Shown one piece after another: positions 55,553 through 64,000 of a stretch of DNA of 64,000 nt (within the stretch, counting starts at the first letter, position 1; each line of letters begins with the position of its first letter). The stretch comes from Tillandsia leiboldiana. Its lineage: Eukaryota > Streptophyta > Magnoliopsida > Poales > Bromeliaceae. The notes under the pieces were generated by a model, which had not been told where the DNA came from, made no database searches, and was given only the letters and a program-made list of their open reading frames with translations. Made by a program: the position numbers and the translations under genes. The stretch lies in NCBI GenBank assembly GCA_029204045.2, contig CM055073.1:30544576-30608575 (forward strand), read 5' to 3'.

Positions 55553-56484
55553 ACTTCTTTTTGAAACTTTTGCTTAGGTTAGGTTTTGTTTTTGTGTTTT
55601 TGTTCATTATCTATGCTTAGACATAGAATATTAATTGAGCATTAGTTTGATTGACTTTAACTGCATCCTTTTATATATTTAGAAATCTATTATGCTTTAG
55701 ATGTCATAATATTTCATTTGATGCAATGATCATTTATGTCAATTAACTCATCTTTGTTTTGATCAAAGTCAATTTCTCTCTCGATGATCTCTTGGTATAG
55801 TTTTTATCTTATTTGACTGTTTAGTCGAGTATGAAATCGAGATTAATATTTGGCTGAATACTTTATATCTTAAATAATTGATAGCCAATTGAGGGGGAGT
55901 CAAAGAAAAAGTATTATGCTCAAAAGATGTGGAAAGAGTTACATCCCAATGAGGAGTGTGAAAACTACCACCACATGGAGGAAAGAGCTACCACCTCGGT
56001 CGTCCGAGTACTGTGTGCAGCTACCACATGTATACCAAGCAAGGTTTTTCAAGTTTGATTAAATAAAATGCATGTTGAAATACTTGACTCTGTCAAAATT
56101 TCAAGGTTGGTATAAGGTGGGAATTTTAATGAAAGATGCTCAAAGAGCCACTCTCTTCAATAAATTGACTAGATACATTATCTAATTTATCTGGGATGCT
56201 AGACATCTATTGATCTTTGTATTTCATTTTCTTTACCAAATTGATGATTTGATAAAGGCATTACTCATAAGATCAAGTTAGATGTAATTGAAGTTGTTCA
56301 ACTTTAAGGGATTTAATTTTTATAAATTTTCGTTTCATTTGTTGGATGTTATTGATAGATTTGGTATAATCTATTTCTTGTTGTATGAAACGATGATTTT
56401 CATTTAAAGTTGATACACAAAAGTGCTTACAACCTTTTTCTGGTTTTTCTAGAATTTCTCTGAAATTTTTTAAAGAAAAAGTTG

Positions 56485-56645
56485 GAGCCGATCCGGATTG
56501 GACCTGCCGATCCGGATCCCGAACGCAGATATTCTTCTGCGGGCAGACGATCCGGATTGGACCTGCCGATCCGGATCCCGAACGCAGTTTTTCACTGCGG
56601 GTAGCCGATCCGGATCGTAATCACGAACTGATCCGGATCGCGGCT
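56485..56645 (+). promoter_or_regulatory. GATCCGGATC palindrome array upstream of ORF3, unit 2
   Basis: Two copies of a 65-bp unit (GATCCGGATTGGACCTGCC, GATCCGGATCCCGAACGCAG) plus further words, ending in GGCTAGGGTTTTATAAAG, so a telo-box and TATA-like box lie at 56642-56658. Donor-like CAAGTAAGTTTTATTG follows at about 56772. Confidence 0.7.
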
Positions 56646-57221
56646 AGGGTTTTATAAAGAACAAAAGAGTTTTGATTTCTTTTACTCCAATCTTTTGTTC
56701 CAAAGTTTCCAGAGCTTCTCTCTCTAGATTTCATCCAACTTGGAAGCTTTCAAACTCAAGTTCTTCGATTCCAAGTAAGTTTTATTGATCAAAATCTCGG
56801 TTTTTCACCGTTTTTCTTATTCCTCCTCAAAACGTGATGAATTTCTTGTATCAATTTCGTTTGTGGATGGTTTTTGATCAAATTTCTTTTGAAATAAGAA
56901 CTCTGGGTAGATTAGTTTTGATTATATGCTAGGTATTCTCAAGATAAATGGATTTTTGGTCTTCGATTTCAAAAATTTCGGTTTTAGGGCATATAATGGG
57001 AATTTTCCAAAATCATGCAATTGATCTATTTTTAAAATTCCTTTTGCAAAACTAATTTGATTCTTAGTCTCTCTACACGATAATGATTGTTTGGGTACAA
57101 TTTTTCTAATTTTTGAAAATTAACAATTTTTTCGTGTTCTTGAGGTGTTGCTCACAGGATTTCTTTTCACAAGAAACCAATAGCAATGGTGATCACGTGA
57201 ATCATTCTCCTTCTGGCTGCT

Positions 57222-57995
57222 ATGGTACATTCGAGAGACACTGTCAAGCCCAAGAGGGCTAAAAAGGATGAAGTCAATTGGGATGTGTTGTCAGATGATG
57301 AAACACATCCTGGAAAATCGCCACAGAAAACCTCTGTTGCATCGAAAGGGAAAGCCCGTGCAGAGACATCAAAGGAAAAGGCTCCGCCCACTGCTACGGA
57401 AAAAGGAAAAGCACCAATGACCTCTTCATCCATATTAAAAAGAAAAAGACTCGCTCGACGACCTGGACGAGCTCGAGGTATTGAAATAAATGAACCATGT
57501 CAAGAGAATCCAAAGAATATCTCTCAAATTGACACTGAATCTGAAGACGAAGAAGATTGGGACACATTTCTCGATGAAGTACAACAAGGTATTGATGAAG
57601 AAAATAAGGTTTACCTAAAGAACAAGAAGCTACTAAAGTCTTCCTCAATACGTAAGCAGCAAGCAAGGAAAAAGAATGTGCCAAGCAATGAACCTCTTGA
57701 CAATTCACCTTCTCTGCCAAGAAGATCTCCTCGGAATGAAGGACAGACTGCTCCGTCAATCGTCACACAACGTTCTTCAACTTCCAGAAGAGTTGACCAA
57801 AAGGGAAACCTGGAGTCCTCCATCAAACAAGAACAAGACAAAATGGCTCTAGGACTCAGAAAGATGTCCAAGGACATACATCAGATGAAACAAGAGTGTT
57901 CTACGATTTCGGGAATGCTTAAAGAAATTTTGAAAAAACTGGGCTGCACGAGCTCTGAGGACTCCGCCTCGGTTGACTCAGATTCAAATGCTTGA
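57222..57995 (+). CDS. Copia ORF3 between pol and 3' LTR, unit 2 (257 codons)
   Basis: Unknown function. The visible start is MVHSRDTVKPKRAKKDE; an earlier ATG at 57186 would give a hydrophobic leader as in unit 1 but a TGA follows after four codons, so the leader is broken here. Then a Lys/Ala-rich basic segment, LKRKRLARRPGRARG, an acidic patch (DTESEDEEDWDTFLDEV), YLKNKKLLKSSS, a Ser/Arg-rich part and a C-terminal coiled coil (QEQDKMALGLRKMSKDIHQM to LKEILKKLG). Charge pattern and coiled coil match unit 1 although sequence identity is much lower than in RT. Confidence 0.6.
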   Translation: MVHSRDTVKPKRAKKDEVNWDVLSDDETHPGKSPQKTSVASKGKARAETSKEKAPPTATEKGKAPMTSSSILKRKRLARRPGRARGIEINEPCQENPKNISQIDTESEDEEDWDTFLDEVQQGIDEENKVYLKNKKLLKSSSIRKQQARKKNVPSNEPLDNSPSLPRRSPRNEGQTAPSIVTQRSSTSRRVDQKGNLESSIKQEQDKMALGLRKMSKDIHQMKQECSTISGMLKEILKKLGCTSSEDSASVDSDSNA

Positions 57996-58762
57996 ATCGT
58001 TTGTCTACTAATTCTCTTGTGCAGGAACTTCATTTTCTTTAACCTTTTTCTTTGTGCAGGTTTTAAGATTTCAGTTTTTAGTTTTTATTTCTCAAACTTG
58101 TGGTACTTAGACTGTTCTCTCCATTTTGGTAATCTTTGGCTAATTTTTGTGACAAAAAGGGGGAGAGAGAAGTATAAACAATGAGACAATGAGAGAAGTA
58201 TAAACAATTGAGACATTGATACAATGTGGTTGTGAGAAACTTGAAACTATAGAGGTAAGTATAACCTCAACTTGACCTCAACTTGAAAGGTAAGTAGAAC
58301 TTCAACTTTCGGTTTTCATTTGTGTTTGAGTGCATGCCTCGACTAACTATTCGACTAACTATTTGGGCATGTAATATAACTAACAAGTTGATGTTCACTA
58401 ACATGACATTTGGATTTTGATTGCATAGAAGATATGTTGGTGTTTTAACTATGATCAGTTTACATATCTGAATGTATAAATGTCATGGTAAGTATAAATG
58501 AGTATAAATTTCATCTCTGTATGTGGTTTTTGAATGATATAAAATTCTTGAGGTATCTAACGATTTCTTTTGTCAAGAATGATTTCTTTTTGCAGAGAGT
58601 ACAGATGTCTAAGTCTAGAGTCTGTTTTAGGAGTTTAACTCATGTATTTTATTTTGGATCTCCATTGTAAATTTTTGTTGTATGGTGATAGCAACAAAAA
58701 TATCTTTTTGAATTTTCTTGAGTGGATCTATGTTTTGTCACGAAACCGCCAAAGGGGGAGAT

Positions 58763-60114
58763 TGTTAAGGATTTTGTTTTGGCGCATTTCGTGAAAGTGT
58801 TAAGTCTTGAAGATTGAAGATGAATGAAGTTTGGATCATATACCTCAATCTCAAGAAAGAAGAATTCAAAAGGATCAGGTAAGTTTAACTAAATATTTTT
58901 GGTGATCCGAATACTTCTTGTAGTGTAGAAACACTTGGAAGAATTTTTTATTGCATAAAAATCAAGAACTGAACATGAGACATGTTCAGGATCCGGATCA
59001 GATTGTTCAATCCGGATCCCGAAGGTGGTTCGTTCATACACCAGTTCAATCCGGATCGTAGCTTCCATTGATCCGGATCCCGAACATTGAGTTTACCATT
59101 TTCCTTGAACGATCCGGATCAGGCTTCGCAATCCGGATCCCGAACGTTGATGTTTGGTGAACTGTATGAACGATCCGGATCAAGCACTTCGATCCGGATC
59201 CCGAACCTTCGTTTCTCTGGAATTGCCTGACTCGTTACGACGATCCGGATCACAGCTAATCCGATCCGGATCGCCGTCGTAAAAATTTCCAGAAACGACA
59301 GTTTTTTATCCTTATCTTCTTCCTAGGGTTTCTAACCTATAAATAGACCCTATGATTCTTTTTTCTAGGGTGAATCCACATAATCCATAGAGCCGTCATA
59401 ATCAAATATCATCTTATACGGCCCTAGATCCACATATAGAGAAGAAAGGAAATCATTAGATATTACTCTATGTTTCTTCATCTATATTGATTAGTTTGAT
59501 TCTAGGTTTTCATACTCACATCTTGAGTTGAATCAAACTAATGAATACTTAGATGGTATTTCCTATCTATCTTTGATCTAAGTATTCGGCGGATCATCAC
59601 CACCCAAAAACAACGATTTACTCCAAAATCGGCGCGTGGACTCGCGTGGCCTTGTGGATTCAAGGTGCAACCGCTCTCGTGGATTCGGAGCGAGGTACGT
59701 TCGTGGATTCGAAGTGTGCTACTGGGTGAAGACCGTGGATTCGGTCAGACGTCGTGGACTCGACGTTGGACGCCGTGGATTCGGCGTTGGACGCAGATCG
59801 TGGATTCGAGACGCGTTGCGGAGCGAGCGGAGAAGATCAACTAGGAGCGTATGGAAAAGGTTGAGTCGTCTGTGAGTACGGTATATCACCTTGTACGTGT
59901 TTAATTCTAGTGGATTTCACCGTGTTATCGGCCCCGTGGTTTTTTTACTCCGGTTTGGAGTTTTCCACGTAAAAATCTTGCGTGTTCATTTATATTTCCG
60001 CATTGGGTTTTTATTGCGCAATGATTTTTTGAGTGTTTATTGTTTACACCTATTCACCCCCCTCTAGGTATTTTTTTTCCCCTATTTAGATCCATTATTA
60101 CATATAACCCAACA
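58763..60114 (+). repeat. Copia 3' LTR of unit 2, 1352 bp
   Basis: Starts TGTTAAGG after the tract AAAGGGGGAGA and ends TAACCCAACA. Palindrome array 58983-59275, TATA box at about 59336, GTGGATTCG words 59635-59815. Collinear with the LTR at 52651. Confidence 0.92.
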
Positions 60115-60661
60115 CCATGTGCAGAGAGAAGACGGGAAAGGGGGCGGGCGAGAATGGGAAAAGGGGCGCAGAAGATAAGGAAACCCATGTGCGACAACGG
60201 GGAATGGAATGGGCAAAGAAGGCTGAGAAGACGACACATTGGCACAGCAAGGGCTGAGAGGTTGAGTCGTCTGTGAGTACGGTATATCACCTTGTACGTG
60301 TTTAATTCTAGTGGATTTCACCGTGTTATCGGTCCCGTGGTTTTTTTACTCCGGTTTGGAGTTTTTCACGTAAAAATCTTGCGTGTTCATTTATATTTCC
60401 GCATTGGGTTTTTATTGCGCAATGATTTTTTGAGTGTTTATTATTTACACCTATTCACCCCCCTCTAGGTGTTTTTTTCCCCTATTTAGATCCATTATTA
60501 CATATAACCCAACACCATGTGCAGAGAGAAGACGGGAAAGGGGGCGGGCGAGAATGGGAAAAGGGGCGCAGAAGATAAGGAAACCCATGTGCGACAACGG
60601 GGAATGGAATGGGCAAAGAAGGCTGAGAAGACGACACATTGGCACAGCAAGGGCTGAGAGG
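59861..60661. repeat. 401-bp tandem duplication across the LTR end and its flank
   Basis: Unit 1 59861-60261 and unit 2 60262-60661, offset 401. Each holds the last 250 bp of the LTR plus about 150 bp of flank (CCATGTGCAGAGAGAAGACG to GGGCTGAGAG). The copies are almost identical, so the event is recent and later than the insertion. Confidence 0.92.
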
Positions 60662-60940
60662 GCGACACATGGGCACAGTAAAACTTAGAATTTATAATAT
60701 GTATAGATTATTTATTCACTAATTTATTAATTTTATTAAATTATATTAAAAAAAACTATTATATAAAAGACAAAACTTGAATACACCAATTTTTTCATAT
60801 CCAAGAAATGAAAGGTTACTTTGTGAGCCGACTATAATTTTCGGCCTAGTTCTATGTCGAATTTTTTTAAAAATAATCTTATAAATTTTTATAATTGTAA
60901 AAATAGGCATGTGGAAATTTTTTTTACAAAAATAGTCTTA
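60662..60940. other. AT-rich flank, nothing recognised
   Basis: AT-rich sequence leading into the hairpin array; may be the outer end of the MULE-type element that follows. Confidence 0.4.
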
Positions 60941-60941
60941 A

Positions 60942-61072
60942 GCGGTAAATGGTTCACCGCTTTTAAAAGCGGCGAACCATTCACCGCATTCATGGGTTTC
61001 GGACATCCTAGCAAAGCGGTGAATGATTCACCGCTTTTAAAAGCGGTGAACCATTCACCGCTTTTATTATGC
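60942..61072. repeat. Array of AGCGGTGAAT hairpins
   Basis: Four inverted units such as AGCGGTGAATGATTCACCGC, joined by TTTTAAAA in two places, with one GGTTTCGGACATCCTAGC spacer. Same type of array as at 45262-45665 with another word; a relic of it lies near 8750. Confidence 0.88.
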
Positions 61073-61119
61073 CAAACCCTACGCCCGACCCGACCCGACC
61101 CCACCCGTCGTACTTCTCA

Positions 61120-61173
61120 TTCTTCTTCTTTTCTTCTTCTTCTTCTTCCCGCACGCCGCAACCTGCGCTTTCT

Positions 61174-61237
<64 letters not shown>

Positions 61238-61440
61238 TACACACACACACACACACACACTGCACTCTCTTTCTCTCTCACACACACACTGCACTCTCTC
61301 TCTCTCACACACAGCATACACTCTCTCTCTCTCACACACACACAGCACACACTCTCTCTCTCCCTCTCTCTCTCACACACACACACAACACACACTGCAC
61401 ACACACACACACTCTCTCTCTCACTACACTGCGCAAGCTC
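61120..61440. repeat. Compound microsatellite: TTC, (CA)n and (CT)n
   Basis: TTCTTC near 61120-61146, uninterrupted CA from about 61176 to 61232, then CA and CT blocks alternate to 61425. A GAGCTC run made of CTCGAG words lies at 61454-61478. Confidence 0.97.
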
Positions 61441-61559
61441 CCATTGCGCATTTTGAGCTCGAGCTCGAGCTCGAGCTCACTCTGTCTCTACTCCTTACAA
61501 TCTAGCATCACACCCTCTCTAAAGTTCGGGTACATTTTTCCCTACATTATTATTTATTA

Positions 61560-62070
61560 GTTTAATATATTGTATTTAGAGTTTTTTAAATTAATTTACC
61601 TTATTATTTGAATTATAAAAAAAAAATTATTATATAGTTTAGCAAATTAGTTGTTTGTTAATTGATTTGTAATAAGATATTTATCATGCGTTTAGGCTAT
61701 TGATATTAAGTGTAGTCAATAAGTGTTCTATCATCTTAGAATGCCAACTACTTCTCAAGAATATACTTTTTATAGTTCGAAAAGGCTACAACTTGGTAAT
61801 GGGGTTTGAAAGTATAGAAGGGAGGGATCTCTAGTACTCACCAAAAAATACAAATTAACTAGAAAGAAAGTAATGATTGTTTTGTGTAGGAAATTAGTTG
61901 TTTGTTAATTAATTTGTTTAAAATACAAATTAGTAGTTTAATTAATTTAATTCAGTTAGTTACTAACCTAAAAAAATTATTATATAATTAGATACATTAT
62001 ATAATATCTGATTATCATACATTAACTTTTTTTGTATTTATTTTGTAAATAATTTTTTTTTAAAATTAGG
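61560..62070. other. AT-rich sequence, possibly a 5' UTR intron of the next gene
   Basis: No repeats or frames recognised. It ends in AAAATTAGG just before the ATG at 62071, which could be a splice acceptor. Confidence 0.4.
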
Positions 62071-63410
62071 ATGGCTAATAATTATGTGGCTATAGGTGTT
62101 CACTGGAATGGACAACTTGTTATGCAAGATTATAATCCACAGTATATTGAAGGTCGTAAGAATTTAAGTGGCATTTCAATAGATATTACATTTAGAGATT
62201 TCGAGTGAAAATTGTATAGAATTACCGATGTAAAAAGAGATGAGTATCGTCTAATTATTAAAGTTCAATATCCAATGGGGGTAAATCAATATGACGTAAT
62301 CGATATTACGGATGATGACTCATTGTGTGGTATGATGGCATTATCTCGAAATTGTTCATGTTTAATAATCTATATTGAGAAGAAGATGGTTGTACCTCAC
62401 GGTTATTTTTCAAGAATGTTAAATAGTGAATTAGACGTCGATGTATTATCTCCTATGGCTGAAAGAGAACCATTTCGTGATGACATCGGAGGTGGAGCAA
62501 ATACATCTTGGTTAGTATTACAAATTGTGACTTTATATAATTATTTAGTTATAACAAATGCTTAAATTGATTCATTATTCAATTGCAGAGAGTATGGAGT
62601 TCCGAATGTAGTTGTCGGTCCTCCGCCTCTCCCACGTACTAGTGACCATGTCACGACATCCAGATCGCACACTCCACTTGGTGGACAATAAAACGATACA
62701 TACGAATATGGGCTAGCATAAATTATAATTATTTTCATTATATATTTTTTGTATATCATTAGGTAGTGAGTGATTAACAATAAAAAATAAATGCAGAAAT
62801 CCGTCTTCTCACAATGTGCATGACTTTGGATCCTATTCGTTGGGAGATGTACATGACTTTGGATCCTATCATACGGTAACCGAGTTTGAGGGGATACAAA
62901 ATCAGACTCAGACGAAGGTGCAATAAGAAATAGTTGAAGAATAAAATAATACTGATCATGAGGATGATGATAATATGGCGGATGTTCACTACAGTGATGC
63001 GGATCATGACGGCGGACTAAAGGTCCTTGCAGATATCATATACACTGATGTCGCTGATCCAACCACCAATAATGAATACCTAGATGATCCAGATGAAGGT
63101 GTCGAGTTCATAGATCATCCAGAGCAGTTTGTAGATGATGCTGAATGGATGGACCAGTATGAAATCGATCACACTGAATTCGATCGTGCGCAAATTAAAG
63201 AGTCCCCTCCTACTGTTGATGGATCATGGGTTGGGCGTGTGTTCCGTGATAAATCAAGTTTACTGCAGACTCTTGAAGAATGGCATATTTCTCATAACGT
63301 GCAAATGAAAGTGTTAAAGTCGACCACAAAATCTTATACAGTGAGATGCATGGTTGACTCGTGTCCTTGGAGATTACATGCTTCGATACCAAAGGATGCG
63401 AATTATTTTA
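62071..63410 (+). pseudogene. MULE (MuDR-type) transposase N-terminal part, broken
   Basis: The frame starts MANNYVAIGVHWNGQLVMQD, a PB1-like N-terminal segment common before plant MuDR domains. A TGA at 62206-62208 interrupts it, then it continues to SRNCSCLIIYIEKK. A later segment (62795-63410) encodes VEFIDHPEQFVDDAEWMDQY and then the MuDR N-terminal domain: GSWVGRVFRDKSSLLQTLEE, VKSTTKS-type spacing, YTVRCMVDSCPWRLHAS. It stops where a PIF/Tourist element has inserted at 63411, so the catalytic DDE domain would lie beyond it. More stops lie around 62925. Confidence 0.8.
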
Positions 63411-64000
63411 GGCTATGTTTGGTTCGGGGATTGTAAGCTTGGGGATAAATTTTTTTATACCTGGGATAGCTTGCTATTCCGGGATAGTCAGGGATAAAAG
63501 AAAAATAGTGTTTGGTTTGTAAAGCTGTTATTCTTAGGAAAAGCTGAAATTGTGTTTGGTTCATTTCTTAGAATAAGCAAGAATAGTGAAAATATATGGT
63601 AGTTATAAATCTATATTACCAATTTTGCCCTTAGCATTTTTCATGAGTGAACTCATGAATAAAATGTTGGGTTGGTTTAAATTTTGTGTTAATTTAATAC
63701 TCATTAATAATAATTTAATTTTTGTTATAATTTTTATTTTAATTTAATAATAGTGTTTTGTTTTGCTGAAATTTTTTGTTTTACTCAAATTTTGGGGTTT
63801 TTTTTTATTTACTGAAATTTAATAGTGAAATTTTTTTTAGTTTTAATAACAGCAATGCAATTTTTTTAATAACAGTAATTTTTAATAACAGCATTTTATT
63901 TAATAACAGCAAGTGCAAATTTTTTAATAACACCAATTTTTTAATAACAGCAGGTTGAAGCAAGTCAATTGTTTTAATAACAGCAATTTTTTTTTTTGGT
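63411..64000. mobile_element. PIF/Tourist-type element, left end; right end outside the window
   Basis: Starts GGCTATGTTTGGTTCGGGGA directly after TTA (63408-63410), the superfamily target. Sub-terminal GGGATAAATT and GGGATAGTC words follow. From 63840 the interior has repeated TTTTAATAACAGCA. Confidence 0.65.

Larger units (their letters stand above)
48281..60114 (+). mobile_element. Two Ty1/copia (SIRE/Maximus-like) units in tandem, sharing an LTR
   Basis: Order: truncated unit 1 (48281-52650), LTR (52651-53991), unit 2 interior (53992-58762), LTR (58763-60114). Units run RT-RNase H, noncoding region, palindrome array, ORF3, two purine tracts. Both start inside pol; gag, protease, integrase and PBS are missing from both. 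An extra ORF between pol and the 3' LTR fits the SIRE/Maximus lineage. Confidence 0.88.

Noticed and set aside
60854..61560. Frames rich in His-Thr and Ser-Leu
   Set aside because: Translations of the CA and CT microsatellites.

Overview
The window is nuclear DNA of a flowering plant. It holds one host gene with plant-type introns, and nearly everything else is transposable-element sequence of plant lineages: an L1-type LINE, Ty3/gypsy chromovirus-like elements, Ty1/copia, a TRIM, hAT, PIF/Harbinger, Mutator and a plant-mobile-domain gene. I cannot fix the species; a TE-rich genome that tolerates very long introns is all the sequence supports.

The host gene is DPB2, the B subunit of DNA polymerase epsilon, on the minus strand from the ATG at 41459 to the stop at 6097. 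I rebuilt 13 exons by conserved protein sequence and splice sites. They join without a frame break to 1593 nt (530 codons plus stop), the length expected for plant DPB2. Intron 4 (38625-40425) has AT-AC ends and a consensus minor-spliceosome branch site. Intron 5 (8278-38546) is 30.3 kb and is filled with nested transposons. All other introns are 83-441 bp.

Layout. 1-5335: degenerate minus-strand LINE (ORF1 with two zinc knuckles and a DUF4283-like domain; ORF2 with endonuclease and RT; 5' end duplicated in tandem). 5336-8277: DPB2 3' flank and exons 13-6. 8278-38546: intron 5, with a hAT transposase relic (11060-11790), an AT-rich MITE, the 5' half of a gypsy element (LTR, PBS, gag, start of pol; about 13.7-19.5 kb), three related hAT-type MITEs, an 11.2-kb gypsy element (22005-33253) that carries a hAT MITE, a PIF element and a foreign solo LTR (28704-31269), a TRIM (33899-35244) with a hAT element inside it, and a solo copia LTR (35654-36836). 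38547-41459: exons 5-1. 41540-44874: a Mutator-like element inserted 80 bp upstream of the DPB2 start codon, itself carrying a 3.2-kb solo gypsy LTR. 44924-48280: a plant-mobile-domain gene relic with a hairpin array and a complete TRIM. 48281-60114: two copia (SIRE/Maximus-like) units in LTR-sharing tandem, both lacking gag, protease and integrase but keeping an RT-RNase H reading frame and an extra 3' ORF. 59861-60661: a 401-bp tandem duplication across the last LTR boundary. 60662-64000: hairpin array, CA/CT microsatellites, a MULE transposase relic and the left end of a PIF/Tourist element.

The strongest unexplained signal is architectural. LTRs of both superfamilies carry, between their 5' end and the TATA box, a cluster of short GC-rich perfect palindromes. 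The palindrome word differs by family (GGGCGCCC, GTACCGGTAC, GGACCGGTCC, GATCCGGATC and a CCGGAACAGTAA hairpin). Two related copia LTRs have the same layout with different words. In the copia units the same array occurs a second time, before a TATA-like box ahead of a fast-diverging ORF3. The two MULE-type relics carry comparable hairpin arrays with their own words.
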